Positions 6,235-14,035 of a stretch of DNA of 31,754 bases are shown here, in pieces. A program made the position numbers and the translations under genes. Source of the stretch: an uncultured Lachnospiraceae bacterium (GTDB taxonomy: Bacteria; Bacillota; Clostridia; Lachnospirales; Lachnospiraceae). The stretch spans positions 1 through 31,754 of the forward strand of contig CAMWTF010000002.1 in assembly GCA_947177105.1 (NCBI GenBank), read 5' to 3'. The notes under the pieces were generated by a model that was not told the DNA's origin, ran no database searches, and saw nothing but the letters and a program-made list of their open reading frames with translations. The stretch's first letter is position 1. Every line of letters starts with the position of its first letter.

Positions 6235-6303
6235 CTCAACATATAGGTTGGTAATTGCAAATCAATACTGGCTTGGCATAAAGCCGCAGAATGGAGGTTT
6301 CTT

Positions 6304-6750
6304 ATGAAAAAGAAATGTGTATGGATACTTATTATGGCTCTGTTTCTGACGAGTACGGCAGCTTGTTCTTCTGCGCCCCGGGAGGCTGAGGATACTCCGG
6401 GAACAAGTATTGAATCGGAGAGTGCTTGGACGGATATTACAGAAGGTGATCAAGGGGAAAGCGCTGATGCGGGAAACGAAGAGGAGGAAAGCAGCACGGA
6501 ACCGGCTGTGGGAGAGGATATAGAGGGAGATCCTATTATAGGAATTGTTGAGAGCTATGCGGATAATATAATTGCGATTGAGGACGAAGGAGACGGAATC
6601 GTCTATTATTTTTCCACAGAAAATGCATTGGCGGCAGGGGAAGATGCGTCCATTACGGTAGGAGATAGAGTGCAGATTACATATCAGGGAGGGTTAGGAG
6701 ATGAAGAACATCCGGGAAGGGCAGTAAAGATTGAGACGGCCTTCCAATAA
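6304..6750 (+). CDS. Small secreted lipoprotein
   Basis: 148 residues, ATG with GGAGG upstream. Signal sequence MKKK plus a hydrophobic stretch ends in a lipobox (TSTAAC, Cys21). An acidic, low-complexity linker (residues 25-75, many Glu/Asp/Ser) follows. The C-terminal 75 residues form a small beta-rich domain (IIGIVESYADNIIAIEDEG, then GDRVQITYQGG) with an OB-like look, as in several Clostridia surface lipoproteins. Function unknown. It is followed at 50 bases by the BlaI/M56 pair and may be a target or part of that envelope stress response. Confidence 0.8.
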   Translation: MKKKCVWILIMALFLTSTAACSSAPREAEDTPGTSIESESAWTDITEGDQGESADAGNEEEESSTEPAVGEDIEGDPIIGIVESYADNIIAIEDEGDGIVYYFSTENALAAGEDASITVGDRVQITYQGGLGDEEHPGRAVKIETAFQ

Positions 6751-6800
6751 GCTGCAACAGGGAAACTGTTTGTATGGTAGATAATGGAATAGAGGTTATC

Positions 6801-7163
6801 ATGGAAGATTATAAATTGTGTGAGAGTGATTTTCGTTTTATGAGTGTGATATGGGATGCGGAGCCAGTGCAGTCCGGGGAACTGGTGCGGCTGTGTACAC
6901 AGCGGCTTGGATGGAAAAAGCCCACCACGTATACGACTTTAAAGAAATTATGTGAGAGGGGATTTGCTCAGAATGTGGACACCATAGTGACTTCGTTGGT
7001 GCCAAGAGAACAGGTGCAGGCGTATGAGAGCAACCGATTTGTAGAGAGAACCTTTGCGGGGTCATTGCCGGGATTTCTCGTGTCTTTTCTGGGCGGGCGC
7101 ACCCTGTCCCAGCAGGAGGCGGAACAGCTGAAGCGGCTGATTGACGAGCATCAGGAGCAGTAG
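6801..7163 (+). CDS. BlaI/MecI-family transcriptional repressor
   Basis: 120 residues from ATG 6801 (AGAGG five bases upstream); an ATG at 6774 is possible but lacks a ribosome site. Winged helix of the penicillinase-repressor family: ESDFRFMSVIWDAEPVQ, then KKPTTYTTLKKLCERGF as recognition helix, and VPREQVQAYESNRF leading into a dimerisation tail. In the family the repressor is cleaved when the M56 partner senses a signal. That partner follows at 35 bases. No beta-lactamase or PBP gene is nearby, so the trigger need not be a beta-lactam. Confidence 0.85.
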   Translation: MEDYKLCESDFRFMSVIWDAEPVQSGELVRLCTQRLGWKKPTTYTTLKKLCERGFAQNVDTIVTSLVPREQVQAYESNRFVERTFAGSLPGFLVSFLGGRTLSQQEAEQLKRLIDEHQEQ

Positions 7164-7197
7164 TGGGAACTGACTCTATATAGAAAGGAAGTAAGTC

Positions 7198-9099
7198 ATG
7201 TTATTTATAAAAATAGTAAATATGACTTTGACTGCCAGCTACTGCATTCTGGCGGTGCTGGCGGCGCGTCTGGTTCTGCGCAGGGCGCCGAAGAAATATG
7301 CTTATCTGCTGTGGCTGGTGGTGGCTTTCCGGCTGTGCTGTCCCGTCTCCATCCATTCTTCTTTCAGCCTTTTCAATCTGGGCTTCTTTGAACAGGGAGT
7401 GGCCGATGGCAATACCATGACCTATCTGAATGAGGATGCAGGAATACAGCAGGAATCTGAGAATACAACAGGACTCTCTATATTCTGGGAGAATACAGAG
7501 AGTAATCAGTGGGATATAGGCCCGGAAGGAAGCCAGAGGGATGCCTTCAATAGCATCCATCCCATACAGGTTTGGAGTTCGGTGGGTACGCTGCTGTGGC
7601 TGGCGGGCGTGGTTGTTATGCTGCTCTGCGGACTTGGCAGTTATCTGCTCCTTCGCCGCCGCCTGCGAAACGCGGTACTGCTGCGGGAGAATATATATCA
7701 GTCTGAACATGTGTGTTCGCCCTTTATTCTGGGGTTTTTGCGTCCATGCATCTATATTCCATTTGGGCTGGAAGAACGGACGCTGGAACTGGTGCTGGCT
7801 CATGAGCGCTATCATCTGCATCGCAGAGATCATTGGGTGAAGTTGGCAGGTTATCTGCTGTTGGCGCTGCACTGGTTCAATCCCCTGTGCTGGGTGGCCT
7901 TTTTCCTGATGGGACGTGATATGGAGATGAGCTGTGACGAGCATGTGCTGGCGCAGTGGGAGCGCAGTTGTAAGCCTTACTGTAACGCTCTGCTGTTTTT
8001 TGCTTCTAACCGGCGCAGCTGGGGTCCCAGCCCTCTGGCTTTTGGGGAATCCGGAGCCAAGGGCAGGATACGCAATGCCCTGCGCTGGAAAAAGCCTGGA
8101 ACCTGGGTGAAGGTGGCGGCAGTGGGAATATGCCTGTTGACTATGACAGCTTGTGGACTCAATCCTACGTCGGCACAGGCACAATCTGTACAGGATACCC
8201 CTCCTGGCGCTGACCAGGGAGATGTTTCCGGTATGGAACCGGGATATGTCTCCGATGCAGCCCAGGGAAAAGATTATATGGAGGACGTCCGCGAGAATCT
8301 TACAGGAGAAGCAGATGAAAGCAACAGGGAACTGATTATGTCCACAGAGGGAGTGGACGGGATTTGGATACGTACATCCGGCGGCAAGGAGTATGGCATC
8401 GGATGGACTAACGGGGTGCTGGTGTCACAGGAGCGAAAGACAACAGGTTTGGACTTTTATGGGGCGGAGAAAATACAGTTGGAAGTAAGCTGGGAATGTG
8501 AGCAGCTGGAAGCCCGGGTGGAATATTATGATGTAACGGACACCGGATCTGTTTTGACGGAGCAGAGGGAGATGACCTTGCCCAAAGAGAACGGAATGTT
8601 TACTTTTGAACTTACGAATATCTATGATAAGCTGCCGGAAAAAGGTCAGGAGGTACGTATATATTTTGACTGTGATGGGGAGGAATGTCTTGTGGGGGGG
8701 ATGATTCCCCTGCAAGGGAAGGAACAGAAAGAATTGGAGTCTGAGGCGACTCAATATTTCCAGGGGTTAATCCGCAATATCACGGACCGAGAGATTGTAG
8801 TTGACCAAAAGATGCAAATCAATGACGGCAATCCGGAGTGGGAGACCTGGGCAGCGCAATGGGACCCCAATGGACACAGTGACGGGCGTGCAGTAATAGA
8901 TCTGGCCTATGAGGATCTTCGCGCTATGGTCAGTGAGGAATGCCAGATCGTTATATTGGACAATCATTGGCAGCCTGAGCGCAATATCAGTTGGGAAGAA
9001 CTGCCTGCCTATATAGAGGACTGTCCCTGGAATCTGCTCTGGAATTTTACGGTGGAAGGAAATCAGATCACGGAGATTAAAGAGCAGTATCTGCCATAG
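7198..9099 (+). CDS. M56 (BlaR1/MecR1-like) sensor metalloprotease
   Basis: 633 residues. Transmembrane helices near residues 5-25, 34-50, 125-150 and 300-320 embed an M56 protease domain: HERYH at 202-206 is the HExxH zinc site, followed by the membrane helix HWFNPLCWVAFFLM and the third-ligand region DMEMSCDEHVL at about 241. After the last helix (VGICLLTMTACG) about 310 residues face outward. These are not a penicillin-binding domain; they hold beta-rich units and a C-terminal segment (IVVDQKMQINDGNPEW) of unknown ligand. It presumably senses an envelope signal and cleaves the adjacent BlaI-type repressor. Confidence 0.85.
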   Translation: MLFIKIVNMTLTASYCILAVLAARLVLRRAPKKYAYLLWLVVAFRLCCPVSIHSSFSLFNLGFFEQGVADGNTMTYLNEDAGIQQESENTTGLSIFWENTESNQWDIGPEGSQRDAFNSIHPIQVWSSVGTLLWLAGVVVMLLCGLGSYLLLRRRLRNAVLLRENIYQSEHVCSPFILGFLRPCIYIPFGLEERTLELVLAHERYHLHRRDHWVKLAGYLLLALHWFNPLCWVAFFLMGRDMEMSCDEHVLAQWERSCKPYCNALLFFASNRRSWGPSPLAFGESGAKGRIRNALRWKKPGTWVKVAAVGICLLTMTACGLNPTSAQAQSVQDTPPGADQGDVSGMEPGYVSDAAQGKDYMEDVRENLTGEADESNRELIMSTEGVDGIWIRTSGGKEYGIGWTNGVLVSQERKTTGLDFYGAEKIQLEVSWECEQLEARVEYYDVTDTGSVLTEQREMTLPKENGMFTFELTNIYDKLPEKGQEVRIYFDCDGEECLVGGMIPLQGKEQKELESEATQYFQGLIRNITDREIVVDQKMQINDGNPEWETWAAQWDPNGHSDGRAVIDLAYEDLRAMVSEECQIVILDNHWQPERNISWEELPAYIEDCPWNLLWNFTVEGNQITEIKEQYLP

Positions 9100-9111
9100 A
9101 GTCTATAACAG

Positions 9112-9146
9112 CAGCAACGCAGGTTTGTCAATTCCCTGCGTTGCTG
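9112..9146. terminator. Bidirectional terminator between convergent genes
   Basis: CAGCAACGCAGG (9112-9123) pairs perfectly with CCTGCGTTGCTG (9135-9146). It overlaps the last codons of the minus-strand Fe-S gene. The plus side continues TCTTCT, the minus side TTATAGACTC, so U-tracts are weak. Confidence 0.65.
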
Positions 9147-9985
9147 TCTTCTCCGGGTTTTCTGTGAAAAAAATGCAGACAGTTTTTGGGACAGGCTTCT
9201 ATGCATTTGCCGCAGCGTATGCATTCCGGAGAATGGGATATCTGGCTGACGGAGAGGGCCACCGGACATGCCTTCTCACAGGCCCCGCAGGAGATACACA
9301 GCTGTTTATCCCAATGAATCTGCACCAGGCTGAAGCGGTTGAACAAGCCGTAGACTGCTCCCAACGGGCACAGATATTGACAGAAGGGGCGGTAAACCAT
9401 TACGGAGAGAAGCAGGAGAAAGAGCAATACCCCCAGCTTCCAGAAGAACAGTCCCCCGACCTGGCTGCGCAGGAGCTTGTTGGCAGCCAGCAGCGGGACG
9501 GCGCCAAACAATGTGCCGGAGGGGCAGATGTATTTGCAGAAAGCCGGAACCTTCGCAAACCCGCCGAACAAAAAAACAGAGCCGATGCATACGAAAAGGA
9601 GCAGGGCTGCATATTTGCCGAATTTTAAGATATGGTGCAGGGGCAGGCGCTTTCTCTTGTGGAAAAAAGGTATTTTGTGTAGAAGGTCCTGTACCAGCCC
9701 AAAGGGACACAGCCATCCGCAGACGAAGCGTCCCAGAAGGCTGCCAACCAGGAAGAAAAAACCCAGCATCCCGAAGGGGATCTGGAATCCCCGCTGGTTC
9801 AACAGAGCCTGGAGCGCCCCGATAGGGCAGGATGCAACCGCACCGGGGCAGGAATAGCAGTTCAGTCCCGGAACACAGGCGTATTTCAAGGTGCCCTGAT
9901 ATATTTTCCCGTTCAGATAACCATAGGTATATCCGTTTGTAAGTATTGTAAAAATAAGCTGTACAGCCAGCCGGAGTTTTTTCAT
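9128..9985 (-). CDS. NapH/RnfB-like 4Fe-4S polytopic membrane protein
   Basis: 285 residues. Several transmembrane helices carry cytoplasm- or surface-facing Cys motifs: CGWLCPFG, CKYICPSG and CQYLCPLG. The C-terminus has two 4Fe-4S ferredoxin sets (CISCGACEKACP and CIRCGKCIEACP). This is the 4Fe-4S binding membrane protein family around NapH/NosR/CcoG that passes electrons across the membrane. It is last in a minus-strand operon behind a TlpA-type thioredoxin lipoprotein and a CXXC mini-protein, so it likely supplies reducing equivalents to an extracytoplasmic thiol pathway. Start ATG 9985; GGAGG precedes it by about six bases. Confidence 0.88.
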   Translation of the reverse strand: MKKLRLAVQLIFTILTNGYTYGYLNGKIYQGTLKYACVPGLNCYSCPGAVASCPIGALQALLNQRGFQIPFGMLGFFFLVGSLLGRFVCGWLCPFGLVQDLLHKIPFFHKRKRLPLHHILKFGKYAALLLFVCIGSVFLFGGFAKVPAFCKYICPSGTLFGAVPLLAANKLLRSQVGGLFFWKLGVLLFLLLLSVMVYRPFCQYLCPLGAVYGLFNRFSLVQIHWDKQLCISCGACEKACPVALSVSQISHSPECIRCGKCIEACPKNCLHFFHRKPGEDSNAGN

Positions 9986-10038
9986 AATTGCCTCCGTACG
10001 CCCTGAAAGGCGTTCAATTCAATGTGAAAGATATTGTT

Positions 10039-10191
10039 TCACCCGATTCCGATACATTCCATGCAGATCATCACTGCTTTTCTCCATATTACGGCAAACT
10101 GGCCCTGGAGAATACCGACGCCCAGAAAGAGGATTCCTATAAGAGCTCCCCACAGCCAACCGGGCGGTTTATTTTTTTTCCAGAAGCTCAT
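10039..10191 (-). CDS. CD1871A-type CXXC membrane mini-protein
   Basis: 50 residues from ATG 10191, overlapping the 3' end of the TlpA-like gene by 23 bases in another frame, which implies translational coupling. The order is a charged start (MSFWKKNKPP), one transmembrane helix (WGALIGILFLGVGIL), then VIWRKAVMICMECIGIG with CxxC at 43 and 46 followed directly by the stop. This ending is what I recall of the CD1871A family of CXXC mini-proteins in Clostridia. It sits between a thioredoxin-like lipoprotein and an Fe-S membrane protein, fitting a role as membrane electron or thiol relay; function is inferred. Confidence 0.82.
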   Translation of the reverse strand: MSFWKKNKPPGWLWGALIGILFLGVGILQGQFAVIWRKAVMICMECIGIG

Positions 10192-10759
10192 TGATCTTTT
10201 CCTCCCACGCCGATTTCTCCATGGATCCCACTACCGTGTCCAGTATCACCCCGTTTTCATCTATAAAGAAGGTGGTTGGGACGGCGGATACATCTGTGAG
10301 GAGTGCATAGTACAGAGATTCGTTCAAAAGCAGGTGCGTATAATCCGCACTGGTCTGTTCCACCAGGTCCGCCGCATAATCCAGGGTCCTCTGGTCAGAA
10401 CCCTCCACTACGTCGCTGATAACTCCCACAATCCGAAATTCATCCGAAGCATATTCGCCGGCCAGCGCCCCAAGTCCCGGCATCTCTCTCAGGCAAGGAT
10501 TGCAATAGGTCGCCCACACGTTGATCATGGTAAGCTTTGTCTCCGAAAAGATTTCGGAGGAAACGGCGTTCCCTTCCATATCCCGGGCCTCAAACACAAT
10601 GGGCGCAGGGGTATCCCCGCTTTCGGGAGACAATACATTTTCCGCCTCCTGCGCAGGAGAATTTTCGGTATTTTCCTTGATGACCGTATTCCTGCATCCG
10701 CTCAATAAAAGGATGGACACAGCCAGCAGGGACGCACAGCATGTATACATTTTTCGCAT
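10169..10759 (-). CDS. TlpA/ResA-like thioredoxin-fold lipoprotein
   Basis: 196 residues from ATG 10759, chosen for the GGGAGG just upstream; the frame is open further but without a ribosome site. Signal peptide with lipobox LLSGC (Cys22), a linker to residue 50, then an AhpC/TSA-Redoxin domain: INVWATYCNPCLREMP with the redox pair Cys86/Cys89, and AVPTTFFIDENG holding the cis-Pro. It should act outside the membrane as a thiol-disulfide reductase, reduced through the two downstream proteins. First gene of the three-gene operon. Confidence 0.9.
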   Translation of the reverse strand: MRKMYTCCASLLAVSILLLSGCRNTVIKENTENSPAQEAENVLSPESGDTPAPIVFEARDMEGNAVSSEIFSETKLTMINVWATYCNPCLREMPGLGALAGEYASDEFRIVGVISDVVEGSDQRTLDYAADLVEQTSADYTHLLLNESLYYALLTDVSAVPTTFFIDENGVILDTVVGSMEKSAWEEKINELLEKK

Positions 10760-11081
10760 GGTATTTTCCTCCCATATAACTGTTATGATAATCTTCATAC
10801 AGAGTCCGTAACCGCTATTTTTCAATGGCAATATATCTCTCTCTGCCTGCAAAACGCCTGCATTCACGCTTTGAATCATTTTGTCCGGAATAGCTGAAAG
10901 TCATTCTGTCCCGAAAATCCCCTGCTTCTCTTCAATTGTATCATTTTGAATTTAAAGCATAGAGTTTCCGATATCCTGAAAAAGGAATTGTCCTATTTAT
11001 AAGTGAAAAGAAATATATGCTTTGAAAGTATACTAGCATATAGGAGTGGGTATTGCAAGATAAATTTTTTTAAACAGGTTC

Positions 11082-11110
11082 TTGTTTATTCGGAATAAAT
11101 GTGCTATTAT
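11082..11110 (+). promoter_or_regulatory. Promoter of the synthetase leader
   Basis: TTGTTT, 17 bases, TATTAT with TGC before it. It starts a leader of about 425 bases. The region 10880-11081 upstream is AT-rich and holds no ORF I can support. Confidence 0.55.
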
Positions 11111-11149
11111 AGCTCATATTATAAAAGTCATTATTCAGGACAGCATGTC

Positions 11150-11400
11150 ATATGCAGGAAGAGGAGCAGGATGCAATACCGGGTATTTGAACTGTTAGAG
11201 AATGGGGACGACGATAGATAGCGCTTGTAGCTGTGGAGACATAGGTACAAGCGCTGAATGTGTTGTGCCTATGCGGAGTAAAACAGCTCAAGTCTGAAAG
11301 AATCGCAGGATACCTGTGATATTGCTATGAGAAAGGGCAGTGAGATCAGTACCGCATTGGTAAGAGATTACGAATGCAGGACTGGTCTTTTTATATGCAA
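11150..11400 (+). ncRNA. Structured leader RNA with crossing helices, class unknown
   Basis: AGCGCTTGTA (11220-11229) pairs with TACAAGCGCT (11246-11255). Its 16-base loop contains GCTGT, which pairs with ACAGC (11283-11287), and CATAGG (11240-11245), which pairs with CCTATG (11268-11273). The latter two helices are nested with each other but cross the first, so this is either a pseudoknot or two alternative folds. A further hairpin TCGCAGG/CCTGTGA lies at 11303-11319, and a GCAGG...CCTGC long-range pair at 11376-11420. No T-box consensus (GGTGG-ACC-CG) is present. Could be a riboswitch-like control element or an independent RNA. Ends are approximate. Confidence 0.5.
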
Positions 11401-11512
11401 AAAATTGTATCGCAGCCTGCAAAGCGGCTCGAAAGGGGGTGATCCCATGGGACATTGTGACGATGCCCGCATGGACAAAATGGATGGCGGCAGAGTGATG
11501 ATGCATGTGTAA
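11327..11512 (+). CDS. Short leader ORF before the synthetase
   Basis: 61 codons ending 29 bases before the synthetase gene. An internal ATG at 11448 has a better ribosome site (AAAGGGGGTGATCCC) and would give a 21-residue peptide rich in Asp (HCDDARMDKMDGG). An Asp-rich peptide upstream of an aspartate-tRNA ligase invites a leader-peptide role, but both readings overlap the structured RNA region and neither matches anything I know. Confidence 0.3.
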   Translation: MRKGSEISTALVRDYECRTGLFICKKLYRSLQSGSKGGDPMGHCDDARMDKMDGGRVMMHV

Positions 11513-11541
11513 AAATATCTGGAAAGGCAGGATAATAAAGA

Positions 11542-13020
11542 ATGAATGAGACAATAAAGGAAACGGTAGAACAGACGGCAAAAAGAGTATCCGGCTTCTC
11601 CCTGGAGGAGATCGGGGAGCAGACAGGAAGGGAAATTCTCCTTCATGGCAGCGTCTATAAACTGCGGCGCATGAGCGGTTTTGCTTTTGTGCTGCTGCGC
11701 ACCGGCAGGCATGTGATCCAGTGTGTATACAGCCCGGAGTTCTCACGGTTTGATATGGAGGAGCTGGTGGAGGAAAGCTGTGTCCGGGTTCGGGCGTTGG
11801 TGGCAGCGGAAGAACGTTCCCGGCTGGGCTGGGAACTGCGGCTGCTGGAACTGGAGGTGCTTTCCATTCCGGCGGAGCCCATGCCCATCGTGATCAACCA
11901 GAAGAAGGTGGATACCTCCATAGAGAATCTGCTGGATTACCGGATGCTGACCCTGCGCAATGAAAAGCAGAGGGCCATCTTCAAGATCCAAGAGGGCATC
12001 TGTCAGGGAGTCCGCGAATTTTTGCAGGGAGAGCACTTCACGGAAATTCATTCCCCCAAGCTGGTGGAAGCTGGGGCAGAGGGAGGGGCCAATATCTTTT
12101 CGCTGGACTATTTTGGCCGGCAGGCATATCTGGCCCAGAGTCCCCAGTTTTACAAGCAAATGATGGTGGGAGTTTATGAGAGGGTCTTTGAGGCGGGGCC
12201 GGTGTTCCGGGCTGAGAAACATGATACTTCCCGGCATTTGAATGAATATACAGGCGTGGACTTTGAGATGGGCTATATTGAGAACTTTGAGGAAATCATG
12301 GAGATGGAGGAAAGGATGCTGCAGGCAGCGCTGCGTCATTTACAGGCGGCTTGTGCGCAGGAACTGGGACTGTTGGATGTTTCCATGCCGCAGTTTGCCA
12401 TAGGGTCCCGCGCGGAATGTCAGTCGCCGGAAGAGCGTTGTTTATTCGGGAACGGGAAACAGCAGCCGGGGCAGACCGCCCAGAACTCTGGAACTGCCCA
12501 AGTGCCGCCGCAGTGCAATCAACTGCCCATGGGCCGTATCCCCCGGATTCGCTTTGGGGATGCCAAAGCCCTGGTGGCGGAACACTACCGAAGGCCCATG
12601 GGGGAGAAGGAGGACTTTGAGCCGGAGGAGGAGAAGCTGCTGTGCCAGTATATTCGGGAGCGCTATGGCAGCGACTTTGTCTTTGTGACTCACTACCCTG
12701 AAGCAAAGCGCCCCTTCTATGCCATGGATAACCCGGAAAATCCTGCGGAGACATTGAGCTTTGATCTGCTCTTTAGAGGGCTGGAGATCACCACCGGGGG
12801 CCAGCGGATCCACGGCTATCAGGAGCAGCTGGAAAAGATTAGGCGGCGGAACATGGACCCGGAGGATTTTGCAAGCTACCTTCTGATGCACCGCCACGGT
12901 ATGCCGCCCCACGGGGGGCTGGGACTGGGGCTGGAACGTTTTACCGCCCGGCTTCTGGCTCGCGAAAATGTGCGTGAGGCCAGCCTGTTTCCCCGGGACA
13001 TTCACCGGCTAACTCCTTAG
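11542..13020 (+). CDS. aspS: Archaeal-type aspartate--tRNA(Asp/Asn) ligase
   Basis: 492 residues. Class II synthetase of the AspRS/AsnRS group: N-terminal OB-fold anticodon domain (residues 15-115), motif 1 near 165-180, motif 2 FRAEKHDTSRHLNEYT (about 222-237), motif 3 GLGLGLERF (about 460). The short domain order without the bacterial GAD insertion marks the archaeal/eukaryal-like form, commonly annotated as non-discriminating aspartate--tRNA(Asn) ligase in Clostridia. It is some 50 residues longer than the usual 430-440, the excess being a Gln/Pro/Ser-rich stretch at about 293-331 between motifs 2 and 3. All catalytic motifs look intact. Expression probably responds to the long leader. Confidence 0.9.
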   Translation: MNETIKETVEQTAKRVSGFSLEEIGEQTGREILLHGSVYKLRRMSGFAFVLLRTGRHVIQCVYSPEFSRFDMEELVEESCVRVRALVAAEERSRLGWELRLLELEVLSIPAEPMPIVINQKKVDTSIENLLDYRMLTLRNEKQRAIFKIQEGICQGVREFLQGEHFTEIHSPKLVEAGAEGGANIFSLDYFGRQAYLAQSPQFYKQMMVGVYERVFEAGPVFRAEKHDTSRHLNEYTGVDFEMGYIENFEEIMEMEERMLQAALRHLQAACAQELGLLDVSMPQFAIGSRAECQSPEERCLFGNGKQQPGQTAQNSGTAQVPPQCNQLPMGRIPRIRFGDAKALVAEHYRRPMGEKEDFEPEEEKLLCQYIRERYGSDFVFVTHYPEAKRPFYAMDNPENPAETLSFDLLFRGLEITTGGQRIHGYQEQLEKIRRRNMDPEDFASYLLMHRHGMPPHGGLGLGLERFTARLLARENVREASLFPRDIHRLTP

Positions 13021-13234
13021 CGCCGCAGCCCTATCCCAGCCTTTTGCAGTCAATGTGCTGCTCGTTCCCAAGTACTAAGGGATGAAAGAACGGTTTTTAA
13101 AACGTCAGGGTATTTGTCCGGTAAGAACCAGCAAGGGATATCCAAGCGGGGAAAATTATGATACAATCAGTATACAAATGAGAAGCATAATGGTGCGGAA
13201 TTCAACTTGACTAAATTTATAAGGGGATGAAGCA

Positions 13235-13894
13235 ATGATAAAGATACTGATTGCGGAAGATGAAGAACCCATAGCGAATCTGATCCGCATGAACCTGACC
13301 CGGGCGGGATACAACTGTACCTGGGCCGCGGATGGAATGGAGGCGGCGGATCTGATGCAGCAGCGGCCCTTCGATCTGGCTTTGCTGGATATCATGCTGC
13401 CGGGCTGCAACGGCTACGAACTGCTGCAATATGCCCAGTCCATGGGGCTGCCGGTGATCTTTCTCACCGCGCTGGGCACTACGGAAAACAAGGTGAAGGG
13501 CCTTAAGATGGGGGCGGACGACTATTTGGCCAAGCCTTTTGCCATCCCGGAACTGTTGGCCCGGGTGGAGACTGTGCTGCGCCGTTACCACAAGGCGGAG
13601 GGGATTCTGAAGGTCTTTGATATTACCATCGACACGGCCTCACGCCTGGTGATGCGGGACGGGCAGCAGATCGCGTTGACCTTAAAAGAGTTTGATCTGC
13701 TCCTCCTGCTGGCCCGCAACCGGAACATTGCCCTGTACCGGGAGACCATCTATGAGTCTGTTTGGGGCGGGGAATACGAGGGGCAGAGCCGCACCATAGA
13801 TCTGCATGTGCAGCGCCTGAAAAAGAAGCTGGGGTGGAATGAGGAGATCACGGCGGTTTACAAGGTGGGTTACCGTCTGGAGGGTGAAGTTTGA
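13235..13894 (+). CDS. OmpR/PhoB-family response regulator
   Basis: 219 residues, GGGGATG upstream of ATG. Receiver domain 1-118 with acidic pair E9/D10, phospho-acceptor Asp52 (LLDIMLPG), Thr in FLTALG and Lys in AKPF. C-terminal winged helix (LTLKEFDLLLLLARN, then RTIDLHVQRLKKKL and VYKVGYRLE). Its stop lies within the first stem of a repeated RNA element, and the partner kinase follows. The 214-base gap upstream holds AT-rich promoter-like sequence but no clear pair of boxes. Confidence 0.93.
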   Translation: MIKILIAEDEEPIANLIRMNLTRAGYNCTWAADGMEAADLMQQRPFDLALLDIMLPGCNGYELLQYAQSMGLPVIFLTALGTTENKVKGLKMGADDYLAKPFAIPELLARVETVLRRYHKAEGILKVFDITIDTASRLVMRDGQQIALTLKEFDLLLLLARNRNIALYRETIYESVWGGEYEGQSRTIDLHVQRLKKKLGWNEEITAVYKVGYRLEGEV

Positions 13895-13949
13895 ATGTAT
13901 AACATTCAAATACTGATTGGTGCCATATCGCAGGCTCGGCCTGCGATAT
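13890..13949 (+). repeat. Two-hairpin RNA element, copy 1 (regulator-kinase gap)
   Basis: Hairpin 1 is TTTGAATGT (13890-13898), loop ATA, ACATTCAAA (13902-13910). A linker TACTGATTG follows, then hairpin 2 ATATCGCAGG (13925-13934), five-base loop, CCTGCGATAT (13940-13949). The same layout and linker occur at 23782-23840 with paired changes in hairpin 1. The stop codon of the response regulator is inside hairpin 1. No U-tract follows, so simple termination is unlikely. Confidence 0.65.
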
Positions 13950-14035
13950 GCAGGAAAGAGGTAGGCTTGAGCGTTCGGCTTCGACTTTCCTTAAGGGAGG
14001 CAATACCCCAGGCTGCTGTACATGGAGAGATATGA

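Noticed and set aside
6801..9099. Beta-lactam resistance operon
   Set aside because: Only the BlaI and M56 sensor genes are present; no beta-lactamase or alternative PBP, and the sensor domain is not penicillin-binding.
9125..9628. 167-codon plus-strand ORF over the Fe-S gene
   Set aside because: Antisense to a clear Fe-S protein with intact Cys motifs; low-quality composition.
11140..11541. T-box leader of the synthetase
   Set aside because: No T-box consensus, no specifier-loop or AG-bulge signature, and no antiterminator/terminator pair could be found.
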